This document shows, one piece after another, positions 45,610-54,321 of a stretch of DNA of 59,460 nt. Made by a program: the position numbers and the translations under genes. The DNA lies in NCBI RefSeq assembly GCF_003337555.1, contig NZ_QPJK01000020.1, positions 1-59,460 on the forward strand, read 5' to 3'. Position 1 is the first letter of the stretch. Every line of letters begins with the position of its first letter. Below the pieces are notes generated by a model that searched no databases, had not been told where the DNA came from, and saw only the letters and a list, made by a program, of their open reading frames with translations. Source of the DNA: Pseudorhodoferax soli (GTDB taxonomy: Bacteria > Pseudomonadota > Gammaproteobacteria > Burkholderiales > Burkholderiaceae_C).

Positions 45610-46356
45610 TTACTTCGCCAAGTAGCTTCTGAGGCGGTCTTTGATTCCGAACCGTGCGGCAGACCTCGTCAACGCGGCAAGGTCGGCGTCTTCGTGGACC
45701 GGTCCGAGCACGCGATACAGATCGGAGCGCGCTTGATCGGTCAGAAGTGCCGCCGTGCTGCTTGCTTGATCGACGACCTCCTGCCAAGCCTCCTGTGGGA
45801 GGATCTGCGATAGGAAGCCCATCTGCGTGGCACGCTCCGCATCGAAGCTGCTCACGTTCTCCAATGTCTCCCGTGCCGCTTCCTTTCCGACGATCTCGCC
45901 GAACCGGCGTGTTCCGAGCACCAGACCGAACTTGAGGCCCGGCATGCGGAAGGTCGTTTCCGGCGCGGCAATCCGCCGTTTGCAAACCGCCACCAGATCC
46001 ACTCCGGCCCCGAACACCTTTCCATGCGCGAGGGCAATGGTCATGGCACGTGTCGCGGCAACGGCTTGAAGCAGCATTTCGATGCGCACAAAACGGAGGA
46101 CCAGATCGCCTTCGCTTTGCGCTTCAAATCCCGACAGATCGAAGCCAGCGCAGAACCCCTTCCCCGCACCGCGAAAGACCATCACCTTTGCCTTCTCCGC
46201 ATCGGCGCGTGTCACGGCGTGGAGAAGCGCGTCCACGATGTCTGCGTTCAAAGCGTTGAGCTTGTCGGGCCGGCCAAGCGTGAACGTCCAAACGTCGCCG
46301 ACGCGCTCGACATTCAGCACGTCTTGGCCGAAAGACGTCTCCTGCATCGTGTTCAT
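45610..46356 (-). CDS. Enoyl-CoA hydratase/isomerase (crotonase) family protein
   Basis: 248 residues from MNTMQETSFGQDVLNVERVG. The crotonase fold is clear (TFTLGRPDKLNALNADIVDALL, VFRGAGKGFCAGFDLSGFE). The two hydratase glutamates appear lost: the oxyanion region reads KVFGAGVDLVAV instead of GGGCEL, and FRMPGLKFGLVLG replaces the usual PEhnLGhhPG. So hydration is doubtful and another crotonase reaction (isomerase, hydrolase, decarboxylase or C-S cleavage) is possible. The start overlaps the CaiB stop (ATGA). Confidence 0.85.
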   Translation of the reverse strand: MNTMQETSFGQDVLNVERVGDVWTFTLGRPDKLNALNADIVDALLHAVTRADAEKAKVMVFRGAGKGFCAGFDLSGFEAQSEGDLVLRFVRIEMLLQAVAATRAMTIALAHGKVFGAGVDLVAVCKRRIAAPETTFRMPGLKFGLVLGTRRFGEIVGKEAARETLENVSSFDAERATQMGFLSQILPQEAWQEVVDQASSTAALLTDQARSDLYRVLGPVHEDADLAALTRSAARFGIKDRLRSYLAK

Positions 46357-47522
46357 GCCTTTGCCCCAGCCAGTGCCTGACGCAGCGGCTCCAGGATCTC
46401 GCCGTTGTGCTCCCCAAGCGCAGGGGGACGCAACCGGATGGACTGTGTCTTGGACGAGATCCTCACCGGAGCCCCGAACGTGCGTGTCTTCACACCGTTG
46501 GGAAGCTCCAGCGCCTGGACCCATCCCATGTGTTCGACCTGGGCATCTTTCAGTACTTCAGAGTACTTGTTGATCGGTGCGCAAGGGACACCGGCTTTGC
46601 GGAATCTGCTCAGCCAATCCTCCGTGCCGGCTTTGGCGAACTCGACCTCCAGAATCTCCAGCAATGCGTCCTGGTGCTTGGCACGGGTGGTCGGCGAGAC
46701 GAACCGGTCGTCCTCGAGCAGGTGCGGAAGCGACACCACTTCGCAGACAGACTCCCACAGGCTGTTGTTTCCAGCGGCCATCCCGAAGTAGCCGTCCTTC
46801 GAACGGAACACCCGGTACGGCGCGTTGCGTGGATGCGCAGAACCCAATGGCTTCGGATCGACGCCGCTGCCAAAGAATTCGGACGTCTGCAGTGCGGCGA
46901 TGCCGAGCGTTGCGCCGAGCATCGGCACGTCAAGGTGCGATCCGCGGCCAGTGGACTGGACGGCTCGCAGCGCTGCAGACACGGACAGAGCAGCATAGAG
47001 GCCGGCCGAGAAGTCGGCCAACGGAACACCGCACTTCACGGGAGCACCGTCCGGCTCGCCCGTGATGCTCATGATGCCACTCATGGCCTGAACGGTCAGG
47101 TCGAAACCGCCTTCGGCCGAGCGGGGACCGGACTGTCCGTAGGCGGAGATCGATGCGTAAACCAGCCTTGGGTTGATCTTGGAAAGTGCCTCGTACCCGA
47201 TGCCGAGACGGTCCATGACCCCAGGCCGATTGTTTTCGATCAACACATCGGCATCGGCCGCCAGCATCTTGAGCATCTCGATGTCATCGGCGTCCTTCAG
47301 ATCCATCGTGATGGATCGTTTGTTCCGGTTGAGCGACGCAAAGTTCTCGCTGTAGCCCTCGGTGATGGGGGGCCAGCTCCGCAGCGTGTCACCCCCCTTG
47401 GGATTTTCGATCTTCACGACATCTGCGCCGAGGTCGGCCAGCAACATGCCGCAGAAGGGACCTGCAGCAACGTTGCACACCTCGAGAACTTTGATTCCCT
47501 CCAACGGGAGCTGGCTTGACAT
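46353..47522 (-). CDS. CaiB/BaiF family III CoA-transferase (2)
   Basis: 389 residues from MSSQLPLEGIKVLEVCNVAA. GMLLADLGADVVKIENPKGGD, LNRNKRSITMDLKDADD, VYASISAYGQSGPRS; the catalytic Asp is probably in CGVPLADFSAGLYAAL. First gene of the module 2 operon, with inverted repeats in its promoter region. Paralogue of CaiB 1 with moderate similarity. Confidence 0.9.
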   Translation of the reverse strand: MSSQLPLEGIKVLEVCNVAAGPFCGMLLADLGADVVKIENPKGGDTLRSWPPITEGYSENFASLNRNKRSITMDLKDADDIEMLKMLAADADVLIENNRPGVMDRLGIGYEALSKINPRLVYASISAYGQSGPRSAEGGFDLTVQAMSGIMSITGEPDGAPVKCGVPLADFSAGLYAALSVSAALRAVQSTGRGSHLDVPMLGATLGIAALQTSEFFGSGVDPKPLGSAHPRNAPYRVFRSKDGYFGMAAGNNSLWESVCEVVSLPHLLEDDRFVSPTTRAKHQDALLEILEVEFAKAGTEDWLSRFRKAGVPCAPINKYSEVLKDAQVEHMGWVQALELPNGVKTRTFGAPVRISSKTQSIRLRPPALGEHNGEILEPLRQALAGAKA

Positions 47523-47603
47523 CAACGACTCCTTTCGATCGTTTGGAGCACCCCCTCGGGCGGAGGGCGTGGTCCGGCTTGGTTGCGTTCGCGCTGATTG
47601 ACA

Positions 47604-47668
47604 GCGTACCAGCCACATCTATCATGTCAACAAATTTCGGTACGCCCATCCTAGAACATAGGATTCTA
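47604..47668. promoter_or_regulatory. Candidate operator region between CaiB 2 and the FAD protein gene
   Basis: GCGTACC (47604-47610) and GGTACGC (47639-47645) form a 7-bp inverted repeat with 28 bases between. A second pair TAGAA (47652-47656) / TTCTA (47664-47668) lies beside it. The divergent arrangement makes this a likely regulatory region, but the regulator is not known and no IclR-type GGAAC site is present. Confidence 0.4.
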
Positions 47669-47697
47669 AGGGCAAACACTTAGTAAGGAGTGACGAC

Positions 47698-49218
47698 ATG
47701 GAGACAGCAAGAAGGGTGGCGGTGGTAGGTGGAGGCTCGGTGGCGACCTCGTACCTGTTCCACTTCGTGGAAGCCTGGGAGGCCAGGCCGGGCGCGCCCA
47801 GCGCCGAAGTTGTGGTGTACGAGCCAAGGGAAAGCGTCGGTCGGGGCGGCGCCTACGACGTCGATCTCGACTCCAACCTCCTGAACGTCACCGCCGGTTC
47901 CATGTCGGTAGCGGGGGACGATCGTCAGCACTTCTTTCGATGGTTGAAGCAGAACGGCATCACCGAGTTCCGCGGCGAACCGATCACCATGGATGGATTT
48001 CTTCCACGGCCGCTGTTCGGCCAATACCTGGAAGAGGCGTACCGAGACGTCCTGCAGCGCGCTGAACGCTGCGGGGTCGCAATCGAGCATCGGCGAGCGG
48101 CGGCGCTGGAATTGGAGCGGTTGGCCTCCGGCTTCGGCGTTCGGGCAAGCGATGGCTCCCGCGAGTCGTACGACCGGGTGGTCCTGGCCATCGGCAACCT
48201 CGATTCCATCGCATTTCCGCAACTCAAGGGGGATCCCCGCTACTTCGACACGCCCTATCCCGTTCGGTCGCTTTGCAACGCCATCCCTTCGGACGCCACC
48301 GTCGGGATCCTTGGGACCAGTCTCAGCGCCATCGACGCGATCGCTGCATTGGCGGCCAACGGACACCGAGGCCTCATCGTGTGCGTGTCGCGAAATGGCC
48401 GTCTGCCATGCGTGCGTGGGACGATGAACGCGCCGACGCCCCTGCGAGTTGGTTTCAAACAGTGGCTCACTGCGATGGTTGAGACCGGCCAGAGAGTTCC
48501 GCTGAAAGTGTTGATCGACAGAATCCAAGAGGAACTGGCCACCTACAGCATCCAGGCCGCCGACCTCTTGCAGCTTGCAGAGGTGAACCCTGATCCGCTC
48601 AGGTTCCTTGAGGACGAGCTGCGCGAATCATCCTCGGCGCCCAGGAACTGGCAGTCGTTTGGAAACGCGTTGAACGACGTCGTCGACCAACTGTGGCACC
48701 TCCTGTCGCCCGAAGACCGTCAGACATTCGACCGAACCATTCGCCCGATCTGGATGGCACGTCGTGTGACTTTCCCGATTGCCAACGCGCGAACGCTGGC
48801 ACGAATGATGCAGAACGGCCAACTGCGCGTTCGTGGCGGATTCCATGACGTTGAGAAGGCGGCCAGCACCTTCACGGTGCGCTGCGAGGGTGTTCGGCCG
48901 GAGACCTTCTCCTGCGATGCGATCGTCAACGCCACCAGTTTCTCGTGCGACGCAGCGCGTTCGTCCGTGCCGCTGTTGCAAGCGTTGCTTCGCGAAGGCT
49001 CTGCGGTGGCAGATCCTCACGGCGGTCTGCAACTGGACTTCGCAAGCGGTGGCGTGGTCACGGCCGATGGCACCATCCAGCGCGACCTCACCGCACTTGG
49101 AAGCATGGCCGCCGGAACCTATTTCTGGACCAACTCGATGGATGTCAACGCCCGGCTGGCCATGGTTCAAGCGCGTCAGCACGTGCACGCCATGCGGCAC
49201 GACTTGAGCACGGTGTGA
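47698..49218 (+). CDS. FAD/NAD(P)-binding protein (PF13454-type)
   Basis: 506 residues with the N-terminal dinucleotide motif VAVVGGGSVATSYLFHFVEA, YEPRESVGRGGAYDVDLDSNLLNVTAGSM (typical of FAD_NAD_binding_9 proteins) and a second nucleotide motif VGILGTSLSAIDAIAALAANG. AAGGAG precedes the ATG. Such proteins are putative flavin monooxygenases or hydroxylases related to SidA/HpyO-like enzymes; the reaction is unknown. Divergent from the module 2 operon. Confidence 0.85.
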   Translation: METARRVAVVGGGSVATSYLFHFVEAWEARPGAPSAEVVVYEPRESVGRGGAYDVDLDSNLLNVTAGSMSVAGDDRQHFFRWLKQNGITEFRGEPITMDGFLPRPLFGQYLEEAYRDVLQRAERCGVAIEHRRAAALELERLASGFGVRASDGSRESYDRVVLAIGNLDSIAFPQLKGDPRYFDTPYPVRSLCNAIPSDATVGILGTSLSAIDAIAALAANGHRGLIVCVSRNGRLPCVRGTMNAPTPLRVGFKQWLTAMVETGQRVPLKVLIDRIQEELATYSIQAADLLQLAEVNPDPLRFLEDELRESSSAPRNWQSFGNALNDVVDQLWHLLSPEDRQTFDRTIRPIWMARRVTFPIANARTLARMMQNGQLRVRGGFHDVEKAASTFTVRCEGVRPETFSCDAIVNATSFSCDAARSSVPLLQALLREGSAVADPHGGLQLDFASGGVVTADGTIQRDLTALGSMAAGTYFWTNSMDVNARLAMVQARQHVHAMRHDLSTV

Positions 49219-49228
49219 CAAGAATGGC

Positions 49229-49254
49229 GCGGCGGTGCCAGCTCGGACCGCCGC
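49229..49254. terminator. Candidate hairpin between convergent genes
   Basis: GCGGCGGT (49229-49236) and ACCGCCGC (49247-49254) form an 8-bp stem with a 10-base loop, between the FAD gene and sorB. No T-run on either strand, so it is only a possible terminator. Confidence 0.35.
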
Positions 49255-49315
49255 CTGCCCCCGAGGCCTCGGATGCGTGCGGCGCCACGCCCTTGATGCG
49301 CGCGCCCTTCCTGAC

Positions 49316-49675
49316 CTACTTGGCGGCGCCAGTGACTTTGGCCACGTAGGCCGAAAGTGCAGCGATCTGCTTGTCGTCCAGGCGTCCCGCATACGAAGGC
49401 ATCTGACCGATGCCATTGCGCAGCGCTGTGGCCACGCGGGATGCGACCGGCTTGACCTCGTCCAGCGACGGGCCGATTGCTCCCTCCGCGCCCGCATCCC
49501 TGAGGGTGTGGCAGACAGCGCACGCGGGAACGCTTCCTTTGCTGAACAGATCCTTGCCGAGCTTCAGCTGCGCCTCGTCGGCAGCCTGCGCCTGGAAGCA
49601 CGCACCTGCGACGACCGCGGCGATGGCGCCACCCCGAGCGATGCGTTGGAACTGGAGCACAGAGAGGCACTTCAT
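49316..49675 (-). CDS. sorB: Sulfite dehydrogenase cytochrome c subunit SorB
   Basis: 119 residues with a signal peptide (IARGGAIAAVVAGACFQAQA) and a single heme site CAVCH (Cys52, Cys55, His56). The probable axial Met is in GIGQMPSYAGRLDDKQIAAL. It takes electrons from SorA and passes them to the respiratory chain in the periplasm. The ATG overlaps the sorA stop by 4 bases, which fixes the start. Confidence 0.9.
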   Translation of the reverse strand: MKCLSVLQFQRIARGGAIAAVVAGACFQAQAADEAQLKLGKDLFSKGSVPACAVCHTLRDAGAEGAIGPSLDEVKPVASRVATALRNGIGQMPSYAGRLDDKQIAALSAYVAKVTGAAK

Positions 49676-50904
49676 GCGATCACCACCTTCAAGCCGTGAT
49701 CGGCCCAGCTGTTGTTGTTGTACCCGCCCGCGTTCTCCATTCGTTCCCGTGGCTGAACGTTGCCCGCCTGGTCGGTTGCGCGGCAGACGAGGGTGTGCGT
49801 GCCAGTTGGCAAGTTGGCCGATAGGGCGAACTGGCGCCACGCGTACTTGCCTAGGTCGGGGCCCACGAGCCGTGCAACTTGCCAGTTCTCGCCTCCATCG
49901 GTCGAGACCTCCACCTTGGATACGGCATGAAGCCCGCCGAAGGCGACCCCTTGGATCTGGGTGCGCCCCGACCGCACCTGCCCAGCATCGGCACCTGGCG
50001 AAGTGATCCAGGACTTCACCGACATCTCTTGGACGGAAGGCTGAGTCGGATCACCCTTTGCTCCAGGCGGGGAAATTCTGTAGCCGTGCGACATGATGTG
50101 CGCATCGCTTTCCCTGGTTGAGAACGCCAATCTCCGGATGTACTTGATGCTGTTGACACCTGTGTAGCCAGGCACGATCAACCGAAGCGGGCCTCCATGG
50201 GCCAACGGGATCGGCGAGCCGTTGAGTTCCCAAGCCAACAGTGCATCGCCCATGGCTGCGATCGGCACCGACCGCTCGACAACGATGCTCTTGGGATCCA
50301 GCCCCTCCGGAAGCTTCTCGCCCCCGGTGCCTGTCATGAAGATCACCCCGTCAGCCAGACCGCCAAGGGCCTCAACCACTGCCCGGACGGGCACACCGCT
50401 CCACAGGACACAACCCGCAGCGCCCACCTGCCATGGTGTGCCGCTTGGTTTGCTTGGGAAGAATGCGCGGCCGTTGCCAGAGCATTGCATCACCATGGCC
50501 ACGGTTTCCACGCCAAGGGTTCTGAGCGTGCGCACGTCCAGCGTCCTGGGTTTGCGAACGCCTTCCACGCTGACCTCCCAGGCTTCTGGTTCGGCCATGA
50601 TGGATGCGTCCGGCGTTGGAAGGTTGTTGCGCAGGTACAGCCGATCGGTTGGAGTGATACCGCTGCTCCCAAAGCTGCCTCGCTTGAGTTCGACGGTCGT
50701 GCTGCTGTGCACGATCAGGCTGGATGCGTCTTTCCATTGCACCGCCGTGGGCAGGGGCTTGGCACCGGCGCCTGGCGTCTGGACCGGAGTCGCAGGGTTT
50801 GCCGCAAAGGCAGCGGACCCCGCCGCGCTTACACCGGCGGCCATGGCGGCTCCTGCTTTGACCAACATGCTGCGGCGCCGCACTGGCGCGGTCGCAAGGT
50901 TCAT
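49672..50904 (-). CDS. sorA: Sulfite dehydrogenase molybdenum subunit SorA
   Basis: 410-residue sulfite-oxidase family protein. Tat signal VRRRSMLVKAGAAMAAGVSA. The Mo-ligand Cys is in VAMVMQCSGNGRAFF; the oxidoreductase domain continues with ELNGSPIPLAHGGPLRLIVPG and a Mo-cofactor dimerisation domain (VEVSTDGGENWQVARL, CRATDQAGNVQP). It oxidises sulfite to sulfate in the periplasm with SorB. Its presence implies that the neighbouring pathways release sulfite. Confidence 0.93.
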   Translation of the reverse strand: MNLATAPVRRRSMLVKAGAAMAAGVSAAGSAAFAANPATPVQTPGAGAKPLPTAVQWKDASSLIVHSSTTVELKRGSFGSSGITPTDRLYLRNNLPTPDASIMAEPEAWEVSVEGVRKPRTLDVRTLRTLGVETVAMVMQCSGNGRAFFPSKPSGTPWQVGAAGCVLWSGVPVRAVVEALGGLADGVIFMTGTGGEKLPEGLDPKSIVVERSVPIAAMGDALLAWELNGSPIPLAHGGPLRLIVPGYTGVNSIKYIRRLAFSTRESDAHIMSHGYRISPPGAKGDPTQPSVQEMSVKSWITSPGADAGQVRSGRTQIQGVAFGGLHAVSKVEVSTDGGENWQVARLVGPDLGKYAWRQFALSANLPTGTHTLVCRATDQAGNVQPRERMENAGGYNNNSWADHGLKVVIA

Positions 50905-51010
50905 CGTGTGTTCTCCAAGAAGTAAAAAAAAAGCGCCGGGCGCTGGTCGCAGTGCAAATGGGCTCAGCGATCCGCTCAGCCCACCGCAGCCATCGAAAGG
51001 CCCGGATTTC

Positions 51011-51979
51011 TCACTCGAGCTTTGCGTTGCGGGCAACGACGGACCATTTTTCGACCTCCTGTCGAAGCAGTTGGTCGGTCTCGTTAGGGGTCGAGGTTTT
51101 GACTTCAGCGCCTTGTTTGGCCAACTGGGCCTTCACATCAGGCCGGGCCCCGATCGTCCGCATGGCACTTGAGAGCCTCTCGACGATGTCCTTGGGCGTG
51201 CCGCTGGGAGCGAGCAGGCCGTACATGGTCACCACCTCGAAGTCTTTGACGCCCATTTCGTCCACCGTGGGCACCTCCGGCAGTCCCGGCACCCGCTGGC
51301 GACTGGTTACCGCAAGCAGGCGAATCTTGTCACTCGACATTTGAGACGACAGCGCGGGAAGCGTCTCGAACACCAAGTCGATTTGCCCACCAAGCAGATC
51401 GTTGACCGCGGGTGCACTGCCTTTGTAGGGCACGTGCACGAGGTCGGTGGATGTCCTCTGGCGGAAGTACTCGGCCGTCATGTGTTGCGTTGACCCATTG
51501 CCAGCGGATCCGTAGGTCAGCTTGCCGGGCTTCTCGCGCGCAGCGTCGGCCAGTGCCTTGACGTCAGCAACCTTCAATCCTTGCCGAACGGCCAGGGCCA
51601 GGGGAACGCTGGCGCCCATCGAAACGCCCACGAACGCCTTGGACAACTCGTACGGCGGCTTTTGCGAGGGGATCACTGCATGGATCGCCAAGCTTCCGAT
51701 CGCGCCGAACAAGACGGTGTAGCCATCCGGCGCAGCGCGGGCCACGCTCTCTGCACCGATCTGTCCGCCGGCCCCCGCCTTGTTCTCGATGACCACCGGC
51801 TGCCCAAGCGCCTGCTGCAGATGTAGCGCATAGATGCGTGCCACCACGTCGTTCGCGCCGCCAGGCGGATACGGGACCACCATGCGAACTGGCTGGGTGG
51901 GCCAGCTTTGCGCGAGCGCCGCCGCTCCACTGCAGGCCAATGCCACTCCGACCGCTCCGACCAAAAATCTGCGCTTCAT
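51011..51979 (-). CDS. Bug/TctC-type periplasmic binding protein (5)
   Basis: 322 residues, signal MKRRFLVGAVGVALACSGAAALA. Core: VRMVVPYPPGGANDVVARIY, VIENKAGAGGQIGAESVARA, LVHVPYKGSAPAVNDLLGGQ. Divergent from the LysR at 52126, which probably controls it. It lies upstream of sorAB, about 106 bases before sorA, so it may share their transcript. Confidence 0.93.
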   Translation of the reverse strand: MKRRFLVGAVGVALACSGAAALAQSWPTQPVRMVVPYPPGGANDVVARIYALHLQQALGQPVVIENKAGAGGQIGAESVARAAPDGYTVLFGAIGSLAIHAVIPSQKPPYELSKAFVGVSMGASVPLALAVRQGLKVADVKALADAAREKPGKLTYGSAGNGSTQHMTAEYFRQRTSTDLVHVPYKGSAPAVNDLLGGQIDLVFETLPALSSQMSSDKIRLLAVTSRQRVPGLPEVPTVDEMGVKDFEVVTMYGLLAPSGTPKDIVERLSSAMRTIGARPDVKAQLAKQGAEVKTSTPNETDQLLRQEVEKWSVVARNAKLE

Positions 51980-52024
51980 GTTTGTCCCCTTGATTGACGT
52001 AGTCGCCCAATGCATCCCATTTGC

Positions 52025-52040
52025 TAGGATGCCATTCCTA
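52025..52040. promoter_or_regulatory. Candidate LysR operator
   Basis: TAGGA-TGCCAT-TCCTA, a 5-bp palindrome with a 6-base centre between Bug 5 and the divergent lysR. Size and position fit a LysR box, but the motif is short. Confidence 0.35.
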
Positions 52041-52125
52041 TTCTGTTGCCAATGATGCCGATGTTTCCTAACATCTGTCAACCGCATCCCATGAATTCGC
52101 ATTCATCCTCCACGGCACGGTCGCC

Positions 52126-53031
52126 ATGAACATCAAGCAACTCGAGAGCTTTGTCCGCATCGTGGAACTTGGCAGCTTTCAGGCTGCATCAAAGAACCTG
52201 AACGCCTCGCCTTCCACGATCTCGGCAAGAGTTCGCGAACTGGAGAGCTTTCTGGGAGCTGATCTGTTCGACCGAAGCTTTCACCGAGCCCGCCTCACTT
52301 CCAGGGGCCAGGAGTTCTACGGCCGCGCGCGGCATCTCGTGGAATACACCCGGGCGCTCACCCAGGACCTGAGGTCGTCCCCGGCGGTAACGGGCGTCAT
52401 GCGCATCGGCGTCGCTGGGCTGGTCGCTATGACCTGGTTCCCCGCAACACTCCATGCGCTTCATGGGGTCTATCCCCGCATCGGCTTCAAGCTGGACATC
52501 GGCTTGACCTATTCGCTGCTCACGCGTTTGGCGAGCGGAAAGCTGGACCTCGCTGTCATAGCGGGACCGGTGTCACATCCTGGGATGCACGTCGAGCCCG
52601 TAGCTAGCGACGATTTCGTCTGGATGCAGGCAGGCGCCGCGGCCAAGGCTCCCTCAGCCTCAGGCAACCGCCCCCTTTCGCCCGCAGACCTGAGCACCAT
52701 GGGCGTGCTCACGTTCGCCGAGGATTCGTTCCACCACTCCAAACTACAGGACTGGTTCTCCGAAGCAGGCGTGCCGTTCGAACCGCTGGTAACGTGCAAT
52801 CAGATGGCGGTCCTGGCCGAATTGACAGCCAGAGGCGTTGGTGTCAGCCTCCTTCCGGTCAACGGGTTCAAGAAGTGGCTGCACGATGGTCGGCTAACGG
52901 TTCTCAACGTCGAGCCCGAGTTTCCGAGCGTTGAGTTCAGCCTTGTCTACAGAAAGACCCGCAAGCCCGATGTGGCGGATGCGTTGCTTGATCTGGCGAG
53001 AGCGCACGCCCTCCCGCACGCCCCTCAATAG
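52126..53031 (+). CDS. LysR-family regulator
   Basis: 301 residues. HTH at the N-terminus: MNIKQLESFVRIVELGSFQA, ASPSTISARVRELESFLGADLFDR. Effector domain: GVMRIGVAGLVAMTWFPATL and LTARGVGVSLLPVNGFKKWL. Divergent from Bug 5/sorAB and convergent with the TauD-type gene. Probably regulates Bug 5 and the sulfite dehydrogenase genes. Confidence 0.92.
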   Translation: MNIKQLESFVRIVELGSFQAASKNLNASPSTISARVRELESFLGADLFDRSFHRARLTSRGQEFYGRARHLVEYTRALTQDLRSSPAVTGVMRIGVAGLVAMTWFPATLHALHGVYPRIGFKLDIGLTYSLLTRLASGKLDLAVIAGPVSHPGMHVEPVASDDFVWMQAGAAAKAPSASGNRPLSPADLSTMGVLTFAEDSFHHSKLQDWFSEAGVPFEPLVTCNQMAVLAELTARGVGVSLLPVNGFKKWLHDGRLTVLNVEPEFPSVEFSLVYRKTRKPDVADALLDLARAHALPHAPQ

Positions 53032-53058
53032 CAACGATCCACACTGATTGGCGGTCGC

Positions 53059-54108
53059 TTAGCCGTTGTAGAAGCGGCGCCCACCGTTGCGAAGCCACAG
53101 CCGAATCAGGTGCCGCTTCCGCTCGAAATCTTCGAAGTCGACGTAGCCGGTTCGACGGTGGCCGCACCGGCGGTTGTCCACGATCTGGATCTGCCCAGGC
53201 TCGAAATGAAAGTCGCGGGTGAACTTGGGATCCAGCATAAGGGCTTCGAACGTCTCGAGAGCGTCAAGCGCTGCCGGAGCCATCGGCTCCCCCGCCATCT
53301 TGTGGCCGGTGACCACATGGCGGTGCGACAGCCGGAACAGCAACTCCTCTCCCACCGTCTTCACAAGTGGATGGCGAATGAGGCGCGGGGCATCCGGCGC
53401 GTGTTCGCGCTGGCGGTCGAAAAGGTAAGGCTTGAACAGCTCTAGGACCTTCTCCGGGTGACGTCGGCGCATCTCGTCCAGCACGGTGTAAAAGCTGACG
53501 ATGCTGCTGACGCCGCCCTCTTTGGCAGGGCGAACACAAAGGAGAGCCACATAGTCGGGCGAACAGACGTTGTAGCTGTTGTCGGTATGGAAATTCTGCT
53601 CCGCGTTCGTGATGTCAGGCCGCACGCCATCGCCAGGGGGCTTGCCCAGGTCTCGCACGTCGTAGATCAGCTTGCCCGCCCAGTTCTGAGCCACCGGCCG
53701 CGCGACCATCTGCGCAAGGAGCCAGTACACCGAGCGAGCCTCGTCAACCGTGTAGCGATCCATCGGAAGACGATCGATGATGATGAAGCCCACACCCGCC
53801 TGCAGGACCTCCCGGCAACGCGCCATGAGTGCGCGGGACTCAGGAAGCCCGAAGTCCTCGACGGCAAGCAGTTCAGTGGGCAACGGGTTGCGCCGCAGCT
53901 CCTCGACCAGGCCATCGAGCTCTTGCAGGACCTGCGGGGTCAGGGTGACAAGCCCGTCTCCGGATTGAAGAGACGAGCGGCTCCAGGCCACGTCACCGGA
54001 CAACTTCACCCGGCTCAAATCTGGAGGGCTGTACCCGCTCTCTGCGTCCTCAAGAACGCGTTCTGCCGTGCTCGTGGCGGCCCTTTCCAAGACTGCTGTA
54101 TCGGTCAT
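53059..54108 (-). CDS. TauD/TfdA-type Fe(II)/2-oxoglutarate dioxygenase
   Basis: 349 residues from MTDTAVLERAATSTAERVLE. The iron ligands are H174 and D176 (NFHTDNSYN) and H317 (RRCGHRRTGYVDF). The last Arg pair there would bind 2-oxoglutarate. GFIIIDRLPMDRYTVDEARS in the middle fits the family. Members hydroxylate sulfonates, alkyl sulfates, chloroaromatics or carnitine precursors. Divergent from the thiol dioxygenase gene; sulfonate or related C-S/C-N substrates are an inference. Confidence 0.88.
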   Translation of the reverse strand: MTDTAVLERAATSTAERVLEDAESGYSPPDLSRVKLSGDVAWSRSSLQSGDGLVTLTPQVLQELDGLVEELRRNPLPTELLAVEDFGLPESRALMARCREVLQAGVGFIIIDRLPMDRYTVDEARSVYWLLAQMVARPVAQNWAGKLIYDVRDLGKPPGDGVRPDITNAEQNFHTDNSYNVCSPDYVALLCVRPAKEGGVSSIVSFYTVLDEMRRRHPEKVLELFKPYLFDRQREHAPDAPRLIRHPLVKTVGEELLFRLSHRHVVTGHKMAGEPMAPAALDALETFEALMLDPKFTRDFHFEPGQIQIVDNRRCGHRRTGYVDFEDFERKRHLIRLWLRNGGRRFYNG

Positions 54109-54192
54109 GCTTTCTCCTTGCAACGTGGGACACATGCCACGACTCTATGGACGCCAAGCGGGGAATGAAAGCGAAACTATCTGATCGCACTT

Positions 54193-54209
54193 GTTCGAAA
54201 ATCGCGAAC
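54193..54209. promoter_or_regulatory. Candidate operator between TauD-type and thiol dioxygenase genes
   Basis: GTTCG (54193-54197) and CGAAC (54205-54209) around 7 bases, in the 213-base divergent region. The binding protein is unknown; one of the LysR proteins nearby is possible. Confidence 0.35.
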
Positions 54210-54321
54210 GACGACTCCCCGGCCGTACGCAGAAGTTTCATTTTCTAGGATCTGCAACCCATCTTTTGAATTTGCTGATACATTCGATGGTCGGGCCAAT
54301 TTGAAACGCAGGGAGAGACAT

